A DNA stretch of 24,332 nucleotides from NCBI RefSeq assembly GCF_000330505.1, contig NW_004191720.1, positions 107,028 through 131,359 of the forward strand. The letters are read 5' to 3'. This document shows, piece by piece, positions 8,352 to 16,774 of this stretch (positions within the stretch are counted from its first letter, which is position 1; each line of letters begins with the position of its first letter). The notes under the pieces were generated by a model. That model ran no database searches. It saw only the letters and a list, made by a program, of their open reading frames with translations, and had not been told where the DNA came from. A program made the position numbers and the translations under genes. Source of the stretch: Entamoeba invadens IP1. Taxonomy: Eukaryota; Evosea; Mastigamoebida; Endamoebidae.

Positions 8352-11021
8352 ATGACCAGTGTATTTCAAAAAGCCCGTCGAACGTTGCTTCCTACTCAAA
8401 ACGTTGTTTCCAGCAGTACGAACGCACTTAAAGACAACAAATCGACACTCAAGAACAACTCTTTTATGAGTACGGACACCATTAATCCCTATATTCCTCA
8501 TCCCGAAGCGGACATAATAAGTCAGATCAGAGAAGCCGTTCGCTATTTAATAAAGTTTCTGAGCACACTCAATCAGTTTGCAGTGAACATTAACATTTAC
8601 CAAAAGAACATCCCAGCACGATATATCTACACAAAGGCAGATAACGACACTCATTACAGTGTTGTCAAACAACGCGTTAGAGACTGCCCAGTCGCTTATA
8701 GTATGTACAAGAAGTTCACAAACGAGTTACCGCAGTACTTAAAGACCATTAACGACTACGATGAGGACGACCAAGAAACACTTTATGAAATAGAAGAAGA
8801 AGAACAGACTCCAGAAGTCTTAGAGACGATGGCTGAACTCAAGGAACTGTTTCTAGTGATGATGAACAAAGGACAAGTCTTGATGTCGCAATTAGAAACG
8901 TCGTGTGGGGAAACACCGGAGGACAAACTGTACAAATCGTACAAGTACTTTACAGAGAAGTTGCTGTGTAAAAGCATTTTGACGATCTGTGCGCCAAATT
9001 ACATCAAAGATCAAGTCGTCGAGGAACAACGAAAGAGAAAGAAGTTTGTGAAGCTCCAAATGCGTGCGGCGAACTGTTTGAAGGACATCGACTTCTATTT
9101 TGAGAAGTATTTAGCGATCTGCGAGGCGGTCACCGTGTACTACGGTAAACGAGAAGAGCTGATGAACGACCACGTGAAGTCCATTTATCAGCACTTGAAG
9201 CCGAAATTTGAACACATTCAGAAGCACTACACGGAGGTGTTAATTAATGAGAGTATGCCCTTCTTGACTTTTGATCCGAGAAGTGCGGAGGAGTCATTTT
9301 TATCTTTTCGGGAGGTAGAAATAGGGATCCAAGCGCTTGAAGTGATTATTAACACTGAGAAGACAGTGATGGAGGAGTTAGGGGAGTGCTTCTTTGGGAT
9401 GTTTGTGTTGTACTCGATGCAAGGTGCTGCTGCGACGGACATGTACGAGAAAGTGCTAGAAGTGTGGAACGACTACTTTTACTTGCAACGGATGTTTGAT
9501 GAGTATAAAGAGATCCACGAGTACCAATTTGTGAATGATTTAAGGAATCGATATGCGTACGAGACTAAAGAGGCGGGAAGAATCGAGGCGAGTCGAATTG
9601 GACTGTACTTGTTGAAGCTGAAGGAGTACCCGGACTCGTTCTGTGTCAAGTTCATTATATTGATGATGTACGTCTACATCATCCACGTCCGCCCACGAGT
9701 CAGTCATATGGTCTATATGGTCATGAGCTTCGACCATTACTACGCAGAGGCGAATGGGTTGTCATATATGGCGCCACAGTCGACGTGTGACATCATGGAC
9801 TTTACTAAGAAGTATCTCTGCGAGAAATTAGGAGCGGTTCTGTGGGTGTTGGTAGAAGAGGAGGACGACGACACGACAATACCGTTTGGGAGTGGAACAC
9901 GAAGAGTGCGGGAGACGGACAATATCAATTTAGTGGGGACGAATGGGTTTACGAATATCATACAAATAGTGTACGCGTATAATCTCTCCATGACGGAGGA
10001 ATCGAAGGACTACGAGAATAAAGAAGTCATGGAGTACGTCCAAGCCCATCCGACAGTGGTGGAGTGGGCGATGGAGTATCTGGAAAAGGTTGGTGAGCCG
10101 AAGGCGTTGTTCAGGAATGTCACGATTATTCGGAATGGACTTGAAGATGCGTTGGACTGGGATGGGAGTGACGAGGAGGCGTGGAAACCAATGAAGGAAT
10201 TGAAACGGGAGGAGGAGGAAGAATTTTCGAAGTCGTTTTATACACAAAAAGTGCGAAGTTTGCGGTCGAGTTTGGTGATGAATGACAACGACGAACAGAA
10301 CAGTGAAGGCAGTGAAGAAGGTAGTGAAGAGAAGAGTGAGAGCGTTGAAGAAGAAGAAGAAACGGGAGAAAAGGAAGAGACTTTTACACAAGGAAAGAAT
10401 GGTGTGGAAGACGTAGAAGAACGAAATGAAAGAAATGAAACACTTTACGACAACAAGAACAGTACGAATGAAGGAAAGAAACAGAATGAGGAAAGGAGTG
10501 AGAAAGGAAAGGAGAATATAACTACTAAATTTGTTCGACCAAAGAAGTTGAAATATCATGTGAATGCTTTTAATAAGTACATGATTGTCACCTACGACGA
10601 TATCGTCACCGTTGGCCCAAAGGCAGAAAGCGACCAATTTGTTTATTTGGCACAGAAAAGACTGGCGGAAAAGATCTGCGAGGAGATCAGAAGAGACAAC
10701 GTCGAACTCTTGAAACAACTGGAAGAAAAGATGAAAAGAGAGGAACACGAAAAGGAAGTCGAGGAGGAAAGAAGAAGAGTCGAAAACATCAGGAAGAAGA
10801 AGGCTTTGGAACATAAGAAGAAGATTAAGGATATCTGCGCACATATGGAATGGATGAAACAAATGAAAAAGGCCGTCAGCGAATTGCCAGAACATATCTA
10901 TAACGAACCAATCCATAAGGGAAAACTCCCACAAAAGGAAAAAAGAAAAACAGAAACTCTTAAACTGAAAAACGCAAATATCATGATGTCGGGTATTGGA
11001 AGGACAAACAGCGACGTGTAA
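8352..11021 (+). CDS. Large cytosolic alpha-helical protein with acidic tract and coiled coil (unrecognised)
   Basis: The protein has 889 residues with no signal peptide. Residues ~50-600 are predicted largely helical by composition, with alternating charged and hydrophobic residues; a rather hydrophobic stretch near 435-470 (IILMMYVYIIHV) could be a buried helix or a weak membrane segment. Residues ~615-725 form a Glu/Ser/Lys/Asn-rich low-complexity tract with GSEEGSEEKSE-type runs. Residues ~755-840 form a strongly charged coiled coil (LLKQLEEKMKREEHEKEVEE and onward), and the C-terminus is basic. The gene is clearly richer in G and C than the rest of the window, with many ACG, GAG and TCG-containing codons, while adjacent genes prefer AT-ending codons. 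This could mean high expression, strong constraint or a different origin. I do not recognise a family. The stop codon lies only 5 bases before a long 7-mer tandem repeat. Confidence 0.85.
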   Translation: MTSVFQKARRTLLPTQNVVSSSTNALKDNKSTLKNNSFMSTDTINPYIPHPEADIISQIREAVRYLIKFLSTLNQFAVNINIYQKNIPARYIYTKADNDTHYSVVKQRVRDCPVAYSMYKKFTNELPQYLKTINDYDEDDQETLYEIEEEEQTPEVLETMAELKELFLVMMNKGQVLMSQLETSCGETPEDKLYKSYKYFTEKLLCKSILTICAPNYIKDQVVEEQRKRKKFVKLQMRAANCLKDIDFYFEKYLAICEAVTVYYGKREELMNDHVKSIYQHLKPKFEHIQKHYTEVLINESMPFLTFDPRSAEESFLSFREVEIGIQALEVIINTEKTVMEELGECFFGMFVLYSMQGAAATDMYEKVLEVWNDYFYLQRMFDEYKEIHEYQFVNDLRNRYAYETKEAGRIEASRIGLYLLKLKEYPDSFCVKFIILMMYVYIIHVRPRVSHMVYMVMSFDHYYAEANGLSYMAPQSTCDIMDFTKKYLCEKLGAVLWVLVEEEDDDTTIPFGSGTRRVRETDNINLVGTNGFTNIIQIVYAYNLSMTEESKDYENKEVMEYVQAHPTVVEWAMEYLEKVGEPKALFRNVTIIRNGLEDALDWDGSDEEAWKPMKELKREEEEEFSKSFYTQKVRSLRSSLVMNDNDEQNSEGSEEGSEEKSESVEEEEETGEKEETFTQGKNGVEDVEERNERNETLYDNKNSTNEGKKQNEERSEKGKENITTKFVRPKKLKYHVNAFNKYMIVTYDDIVTVGPKAESDQFVYLAQKRLAEKICEEIRRDNVELLKQLEEKMKREEHEKEVEEERRRVENIRKKKALEHKKKIKDICAHMEWMKQMKKAVSELPEHIYNEPIHKGKLPQKEKRKTETLKLKNANIMMSGIGRTNSDV

Positions 11022-11026
11022 GGTGA

Positions 11027-11312
11027 AGTTATTAGTTATTAGTTATTAGTTATTAGTTATTAGTTATTAGTTATTAGTTATTAGTTATTAGTTATTAGTT
11101 ATTAGTTATTAGTTATTAGTTATTAGTTATTAGTTATTAGTTATTAGTTATTAGTTATTAGTTATTAGTTATTAGTTATTAGTTATTAGTTATTAGTTAT
11201 TAGTTATTAGTTATTAGTTATTAGTTATTAGTTATTAGTTATTAGTTATTAGTTATTAGTTATTAGTTATTAGTTATTAGTTATTAGTTATTAGTTATTA
11301 GTTATTAGTTAT
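11027..11312. repeat. Perfect 7-mer tandem repeat, 40 full copies (AGTTATT)n
   Basis: AGTTATT is repeated without interruption from 11027; phase checked at five widely spaced points holds throughout. There are 40 full copies plus a 6-base partial copy, about 286 bp. It starts 5 bases after the stop codon of the large gene and ends about 73 bases before a tRNA-like gene. Entamoeba tRNA genes are known to be separated by AT-rich short tandem repeats of this kind. Confidence 0.97.
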
Positions 11313-11385
11313 AAGAATTTAATTAATAATAGTAATTTAATAACTAGAAGTGTCAATATAGATTGAATTAAAATAATTACAGATA

Positions 11386-11457
11386 GCACTAAGGCCAATG
11401 CGGCGAGGTTTTTTCTTCCAGACCACATTTTTCCGGGTTCAATTCCCGGTTAGTGCT
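11386..11457 (+). tRNA. tRNA-like Pol III gene, anticodon uncertain (possible tRNA pseudogene)
   Basis: A 72-base span has a perfect 7-bp acceptor stem (GCACTAA with TTAGTGC), extendable to 9 bp outside (TAGCACTAA with TTAGTGCTA). It has a perfect T arm, CCGGG-TTCAATT-CCCGG (11433-11449). The internal B box GGTTCAATTCC is a consensus match, and an A-box-like GGCCAATGCGG follows the acceptor. Thymidine runs downstream can stop Pol III. The middle is not canonical: position 8 is G instead of T, the D arm reduces to about 3 bp (GCC/GGC) and the best central hairpin is GGTTT/AGACC with an 8-base loop. The string CTTCCAG (11415-11421) resembles a Gly-TCC anticodon loop but lacks a matching stem. 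It may be a tRNA with unusual folding, a decayed copy, or a small tRNA-like RNA. Confidence 0.55.
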
Positions 11458-11459
11458 AG

Positions 11460-11478
11460 TTTTTTTTTATTTTTTTTT
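11460..11478 (+). terminator. Pol III T-run terminator after the tRNA-like gene
   Basis: Nine thymidines (11460-11468), one A, then nine more thymidines (11470-11478) begin three bases after the tRNA-like 3' end. Runs of four or more T on the coding strand are standard eukaryotic Pol III terminators, and a doubled run would be strong. Confidence 0.7.
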
Positions 11479-11481
11479 GTT

Positions 11482-11537
11482 ATTAAATTATTAAATTATT
11501 AAATTATTAAATTATTAAATTATTAAATTATTAAATT
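11482..11537. repeat. Perfect 8-mer tandem repeat, 7 copies (ATTAAATT)n
   Basis: ATTAAATT occurs seven times in a row with no error, directly after the Pol III terminator. Together with the 7-mer array on the other side, it brackets the tRNA-like gene with two different short tandem repeats, the layout of an Entamoeba tRNA array unit. Confidence 0.95.
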
Positions 11538-12080
11538 ACTCAGTTATAATAGAACATTATTTTAATTATAATTTATATCAGAAAAAAAAACAATACAAGT
11601 ATTGATAAAGAATGAACAGAAAGCGATAAAGTCGATGTTTTATTATAATGATTGGGACTTGTACTATATTTCTTGACAATTGAAAATAATGATAACTCAA
11701 GTACTTTTTAAAAGATATTAACAAAAAACTCTATAATAATGATAAAAATCGCACAATATAACAGTGAATTAATTCACACTAATACAATTAAATTTCAAAG
11801 ACAAATTTTCATTAACTGCTTTGCTACTTGTTTTAGACAATATTATTAAACTTTTATGGCATATTGACAACATAATTATTATTTTTTTAACTTAAGTTAC
11901 GTTTATTAAATAACCAAGATATTGTTTTACTATATATATAATAAAATATATAATATTATTATAATAATTATAATATATAAATTTATAGTGTTATTAGTTG
12001 TTTTTTTAAACAAATTTGTCATATTAAAATAACAATAGGCAGACTTCATATTAATAATATTTAAATAAATTAAACTCCAC
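11538..12080. other. AT-rich intergenic region
   Basis: No gene is visible. A run of alternating and palindromic AT sequence (about 11932-11985, TATATATATAATAAAATATA and onward) is the only texture. The 3' end of the BspA-like gene must lie here on the minus strand. Confidence 0.5.
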
Positions 12081-13133
12081 TTATGCAATGAAACAATTAA
12101 TTTTTGTTTTCTTTATATCTTTTTCGTAATTTTCTTGTGTTCTCTGTGCTTCTCCTTGTTCTAATAATAACGCTTGTTCATTATAAATATTTGGACACCC
12201 CATGAAAACCATTTTCAAATCTTTTACGGCTTCCAAGTTCTGCACATTTGCCAGTTTTGAACACATTTGAAAACAATTCAATGAGCAAGTCGCATTACTT
12301 GGGATGTTAATACTTTCTAATGAGACGCACAAATAAAATGCTCTCTCCCCAATGAAATTGACACTTTCAGGAAAGTTGAGGTGTTTAAGTTGTGTGCACG
12401 ATTCAAACGCGTTGTGTTCAATTTTTTTTAAATCGGATGGAAATACAACTTTACTGAGACTGCCACAAATTGAAAAACAGCAAGCTTCAACAACTTCTAA
12501 GTAACAAGGAAGAGTGACTTCTCTTAATGAAGTACACATCTCAAAGGCAAATTCACCAATATAAGAGACACATATTGGAAGTTCAAGACTCTTAAGTTTA
12601 AAGCAATGGTAAAACGCTTTATTGTTAATTTCCTTAAGGTGTGAAGGGAAAGTTACACAACTCAAATTTCCACACCCACAGAAGGCCGAGTTTCCTATAG
12701 TAACCACACGACTGGGGATCACACAGGATGATATATATTTATCACAAAAAGTATTGTTTGAAATGCGACCAACTATTTCTGGAATTTCATCATTTGTGTT
12801 TGCGTCATGTGAGTTAAACTCAATAAATGGGTAGTGTATTTTTGTGTTTCGTTGTGCTTTGGTTGTTGTGTAATTCACATAGTATTGCACAGAGCGCTGT
12901 TCGACTTCATCATCATCAAAAATTTCATCATCGGGTGTGTATAAACAAATTGTTTGTAAATGTGGGAAAAAGCGACGAGTGGAAGTTGTGAGGGAAATTG
13001 GATTGAAATGAAAACGTGTCATATTTCCTGTAAACTTCTTACAAACCAATTCCAAATTAATGAAATCCGCAATTGTAATAAAATATTTTGAGACAACCAT
13101 CATGTTAAATGCGTCAATCACTTTTTTAGACAT
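12081..13133 (-). CDS. BspA-like leucine-rich repeat protein with C-terminal CAAX box
   Basis: The protein has 350 residues. Residues 1-65 are an F-box-like start (VVSKYF, IADFINLELVCKKF, FFPHLQTICLY) typical of Entamoeba BspA-like proteins. From about residue 128 there are LRR_5-type repeats of the form AF-xx-C-xx-L-xx-V-x-FP-xx-L-xx-I. The AF/CF pair falls at residues 150, 173, 196, 219, 242 and 265, exactly 23 apart, with a seventh at 287-288. The C-terminus is Lys-Ile-Asn-Cys-Phe-Ile-Ala, so the last four residues (CFIA) fit a CAAX prenylation box, expected to be farnesylated given terminal Ala. There is no signal peptide, so lipid attachment to the inner face of the plasma membrane or another membrane is the simplest reading. 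BspA-like proteins form a large expanded family in Entamoeba, and some are reported at the surface. Confidence 0.9.
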   Translation of the reverse strand: MSKKVIDAFNMMVVSKYFITIADFINLELVCKKFTGNMTRFHFNPISLTTSTRRFFPHLQTICLYTPDDEIFDDDEVEQRSVQYYVNYTTTKAQRNTKIHYPFIEFNSHDANTNDEIPEIVGRISNNTFCDKYISSCVIPSRVVTIGNSAFCGCGNLSCVTFPSHLKEINNKAFYHCFKLKSLELPICVSYIGEFAFEMCTSLREVTLPCYLEVVEACCFSICGSLSKVVFPSDLKKIEHNAFESCTQLKHLNFPESVNFIGERAFYLCVSLESINIPSNATCSLNCFQMCSKLANVQNLEAVKDLKMVFMGCPNIYNEQALLLEQGEAQRTQENYEKDIKKTKINCFIA

Positions 13134-13499
13134 TAAAATGGTTATTTTGATTCAACATTTGGTTTTAGAATTATTTCCTCTGATTTTTCTTTGAAATAAA
13201 TATAATTAAAATATATTTAGTTGTTTCGTCAAGTTTTATTATTATTAAACTTACGATTCTAATCAAAATCAAAAATATTAAAAAATTATGTTGGTTAATT
13301 TAATTACAGATGTTTCTATTATCAATTGAAAAAAAAATAAAAATAATTGTATCCAACATTTAAACCCACTAAACAATCACAGACAGTGTATTAAATGGGT
13401 GCCAAGAAAATTGAGGATTGATTGGTGAAAAAATACGGTTTTCAAATTTTCATTTTTTTGTTTATTTTTTATAATTTTTTTGATATAAAAAAGGTGTCA

Positions 13500-13830
13500 A
13501 ACTCATTTTATTTTTCAAATAATTCTGACGATATTCATTGCAAACATAAACTGTTCCTTTAAAATGAGTTTTTCCCACATATCACATTCGAATAAAATCA
13601 CACCAAAAGAAGAGATATCTGCATGTTTTGTACTTTTTTTTGTCTAACACATTAGACGCCACGTATGTTGGTGTACCAATTCTTCAAGTTAATGCAATGT
13701 AAGTCGTCAATAAATTCACATTTCTCAAGTCGGTCAATTTTGCTATTATTTTGTTATTAAAATTAATTGATAAATACGAGCATGTTGTCTGGCTCAATGT
13801 CTAAGTTAAATTTGTTCGTTAACTGAGTAT
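13500..13830 (-). pseudogene. Degenerate protein kinase fragment (TKL-type)
   Basis: Read on the minus strand in shifting frames, several kinase motifs appear in the right order. A catalytic-loop remnant LDIEPDNMLVF (about 13772-13801; HRD has decayed and the usual Lys of DIKPDN is Glu) is followed by AKLTD (the DFG region). Then come IGTPTYVASNVL (activation segment and APE region, about 13645-13685) and ADISSFGVILFEC (the D-x-WS-x-G helix, about 13583-13621). Stops and frameshifts break it and both ends are missing. It resembles Entamoeba receptor-type/TKL kinases more than the kinase-SH2 gene in this window. It ends about 100 bp from the left end of the Mutator-like element, so a transposon-linked rearrangement may have truncated it. 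Confidence 0.7.
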
Positions 13831-13934
13831 TGTTTATTTCTAGTTTAATTTAATTTTTTTACATTTTGATACAATTAACTGAAATAGGGGGATGCTAATC
13901 TAAATATTAATTAATTTAATATTATTAATAATAA

Positions 13935-14028
13935 GGGTGATCGTTTCGACCCGCAACCGCAACTACAAATAGAACAGAAAATGTTATATTTTTTGTTATC
14001 TACAAAAATGTGTTATATATAACAAAAA
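13935..14028 (+). repeat. Left terminal inverted repeat of the Mutator-like element
   Basis: This is a 94-base repeat. Its outer 30 bases are unusually GC-rich for the window (TCGTTTCGACCCGCAACCGC) and its inner part ends in TGTTATATATAACA, a small palindrome. It is the inverse of 16682-16774 with one T-run indel. It probably holds the transposase binding site. Confidence 0.93.
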
Positions 14029-14341
14029 GAAAAAACAATAAATTTCAATTATTCTATTCATTTTTTTATCAGTTTTCAAATTTTGTGTTTAAACACCATC
14101 AATCTATGGTTTTTAAACATTTGGTGTTAATAAAACAACACAAAATATTACAAAACATTATAATGATGTTAAATTATAATATAAAAACGTTGTTTTGTCT
14201 TGTTAATATATATATACACAATAAACAACACATTTACTTCAATTGAAATTAACAATTTTTTGGTATAATTTGTTAATGGTTTAATATTATATTTTAACTA
14301 TTATTTTTATGTACATATTAAATCCTAATTACAACTGAAAT

Positions 14342-16538
14342 TCAAACGACTTTTTTATGTTTTAATTCGAATTCTGTACGCTTATCTCCTTTTAAAGACT
14401 GAATGAATTTATTTAACCGATCGAAATTTTCTGTTTTATTCCAAGAAGGACAACACTTTGCCATATGTCCTCTCCCAAGGCATATTTTGCAAACATTACC
14501 TTTCAATTCAATTTTTTGAAGTGTTGGTCCAAGAGGTTTAAATTCCGTTCGTTTCTTGGAGACCTTGGTGGAGAAAGGTTTTTCGACGTAGTCTACCAAT
14601 TTGGCTGGTTTCACCTTTGCAGAAAGAAGTACAACCGGATCTTTTGAACTAAACTCACCTTCGAACTCCTGCAACTCCTCATTCCCTTTTAACACATTTT
14701 CCGATGTAATTTCCGAATGATAAACCGAACTGACAAGTTCGAACCACTTTTGTTTTCGAGTGGCATTTTTGAGAATCGTGTCGACCATTTCATCGAATAT
14801 CACAATGTGGTCCCTTCTTTCCCAGTTGAAAAATGAATTATTCATAGTCCTTTGATAAAACTCATGTTTGGCTATTTTAGTTTTTTCTAAAAATATTTCC
14901 TTCCCAAAATCCTCCTTTGAATAAAGCGATTTCCTTAAATTTCTTCTGGGGTCAAAGAAATTGCAATACACTTGGTGAAAACAAGGAAAGTACCTTCCAT
15001 GTTGAACAAAATCGGCACAAGTACATACTCCTTTACTGCTTGTTTCGAGAGGTCCAAATTTGTCCAACATTGAATAATAATTAAGTAACTTTTTTCCCCA
15101 ATCACAACGTATTTCTGCGGCAGCTTCAACTCCAATGAGTTTGGTGAGTATTTTAAAGTCTTCATCATTGAATCCAGTGACACTATCGAACAACAACTTT
15201 CTGGCTTTTTCTATAAATATAGTTGTAACTTCCACTAACCTTACTATTTTACTACCAGAAAGTTGTTTTATAGTTCCGAAAAAACCTTCTACAACATTTG
15301 TAGTCGTGTCTTTCGTGTGTCTCTTTGTAAACTCCGGAAGCCAATTGAATTTAGTGTCAATCAACTGTTTCAAAAAACGTTTTTTATCGTTGGACTTTAA
15401 CTCAAAAGCTGTAGTTGGTTGTTCTCCGTTACAATAATCAACGAATTCGGCAAATATCTCATTCTTATCGACACATGTATCCCCACTTTCCACTATACTA
15501 TCAACACAATTGTAGTTTTGTACAAATGAAATAAAATCTTCGCTTTTTATAGTTCCATTAATTAACAGTTCAAAGTTTGAAACAATTTTGGAGTTTATTC
15601 CAAATGCAGAGATTAAATTGCGTTTAATATGTCTGTGACAAAACACAAGATCAACATCTGGATACACTTCTTTGATAGCTGCTGTTTGTGCAATACTTCT
15701 GTCAGTCACAAAACACTTAATTGGAAAGAAACGACTTTTTAAAAACCCCAAGAAGTCAGTATAGTATGATGTAAATCGATGTCTCATGAATCCAAACGCA
15801 ATCAACTGTGAGTTTCCATTGATATCTTTACATAATGCAGCTTCAATTGGAAGTTGGAATTTATTCGTACAGAAAGTGTCATCTAAAAAAACGTTTTTCT
15901 GACACAAATCTACACGATATTGTTATTAAAAAAAGAAACATTCATCAAATACACCACAGGAGTTGTTAACAAATTGTGTGTCGAATGTTGTTAACGTCTT
16001 TGTATAATCTTTTAATTCGTTGCATTGATCTTTCGACAAAATCCCTAAGAATTTACGCCTATGCTCATAAAGGACATCTTTAGAATATTTAACCCCTATT
16101 TTTGTCTTGGTTATATTTAGCGGAACGTTCATTTTGGCATCTTCTTCAACTATCTTTCTTGATTTTTCGCTCATTCTAACTGCACACCGAGACCGAGGAG
16201 GTGTAGTGAATGTATGGTTGTGACGAGTCCACAATTCAATTGATTCAACAACATTTGATACACAAGTATTAAAATGTATAACAAGAAAGGCACCACAACC
16301 ATTTTTTGACTCTACACACTTATAAACAAATTTTTTTTCTGAGTTTTCCACTATCCCTCGATACATAAAGGGAGACCTCGTGTCCTTCAATTCGATACCT
16401 AGAGTTTTCTCTTATCAACTTTGTTGCATTGTCTCTGTTGATTAACTTACAAATTGATTCAAGTCCTTTTTCAACTTCAATTGGTGTAAAATAACCTTCT
16501 CCTAAATCTCGAATTTTGAAGCTTGGTATCTCTACCAT
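14342..16538 (-). pseudogene. MULE transposase, nearly complete but frame-broken
   Basis: Reading from ATG at 16536-16538, about 45 codons run to near 16395. There the frame must shift by one base into the frame that continues to a TAA TAA pair at 15923-15928. The same frame then resumes and is open to 14342. The parts in order are: an N-terminal FLYWCH/WRKY-like zinc region (YKC, GCG, then H-x-H near RHNHTF); a DDE core with DDTF (first Asp), FVTDRS (second Asp), CHRH and NVVEG (catalytic Glu, codon 207 counted from 15907); a SWIM zinc finger CTCADF...CFH (codons 295-311 on the same count); and a CX2CX4HX4C zinc knuckle (473-486). All three catalytic acidic residues are present. The breaks could be mutations, assembly errors, or, at the stop pair, a very short intron. 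The gene ends ~310 bp inside the left terminal repeat. Confidence 0.85.
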
Positions 16539-16681
16539 TTGTGTTTGTTTTATATATTAATTTGAAAAAGGGTATTTAACTGACAAACCTTATAATTAAA
16601 TAATAATTAAATAATAAATATAAATGTATTATTAAGTCTTTGTAATTGTTAAAATTAATTATAAAATTGATATTTGTAGTT

Positions 16682-16774
16682 TTTTTGTTATATATAACAC
16701 ATTTTTGTAGATAACAAAAATATAACATTTTCTGTTCTATTTGTAGTTGCGGTTGCGGGTCGAAACGATCACCC
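16682..16774 (-). repeat. Right terminal inverted repeat of the Mutator-like element
   Basis: This 93-base inverse copy of 13935-14028 has one T fewer in the T-run. It lies about 145 bp upstream of the transposase start, so it may also carry the transposase promoter. An older MULE open frame runs into it from the right, so its outer end marks the insertion or junction point. Confidence 0.93.

Larger units (their letters stand above)
13935..16774 (-). mobile_element. Mutator-like element (MULE) with 94/93 bp terminal inverted repeats
   Basis: The left terminal repeat (13935-14028) and right terminal repeat (16682-16774) are identical inverted copies except for one T in a T-run. Both begin GGGTGATCGTTTCGACCCGC. 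The body (about 2.65 kb) carries a Mutator-type transposase on the minus strand. Near-identical ends suggest recent movement or recent gene conversion. I do not see the 9-11 bp target duplication usual for MULEs: the left flank is TAATAATAA and the right flank GACATTCCA. The right flank is the interior of an older MULE transposase relic, whose remaining part is not found on the left. Deletion or rearrangement at the left junction is therefore likely. Confidence 0.88.

Noticed and set aside
9930..10934. 334-codon open frame on the minus strand
   Set aside because: It lies wholly antisense to the large plus-strand gene. Its Phe/Leu/Ser-rich composition is what GAG/GAA-rich sense codons produce on the complement; no domain is recognisable.
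11027..11312. Telomere or CRISPR-like array
   Set aside because: The 7-mer has one G per unit, is internal between genes and lacks spacers, so it is neither a typical telomere nor a CRISPR array.
13380..13500. Further C-terminal kinase sequence beyond the relic
   Set aside because: Conceptual translations show no kinase motif; similarity could not be followed past about 13500.
14010..14246. 78-codon plus-strand frame next to the MULE left end
   Set aside because: It starts inside the terminal repeat and has low-complexity composition; no similarity is seen.
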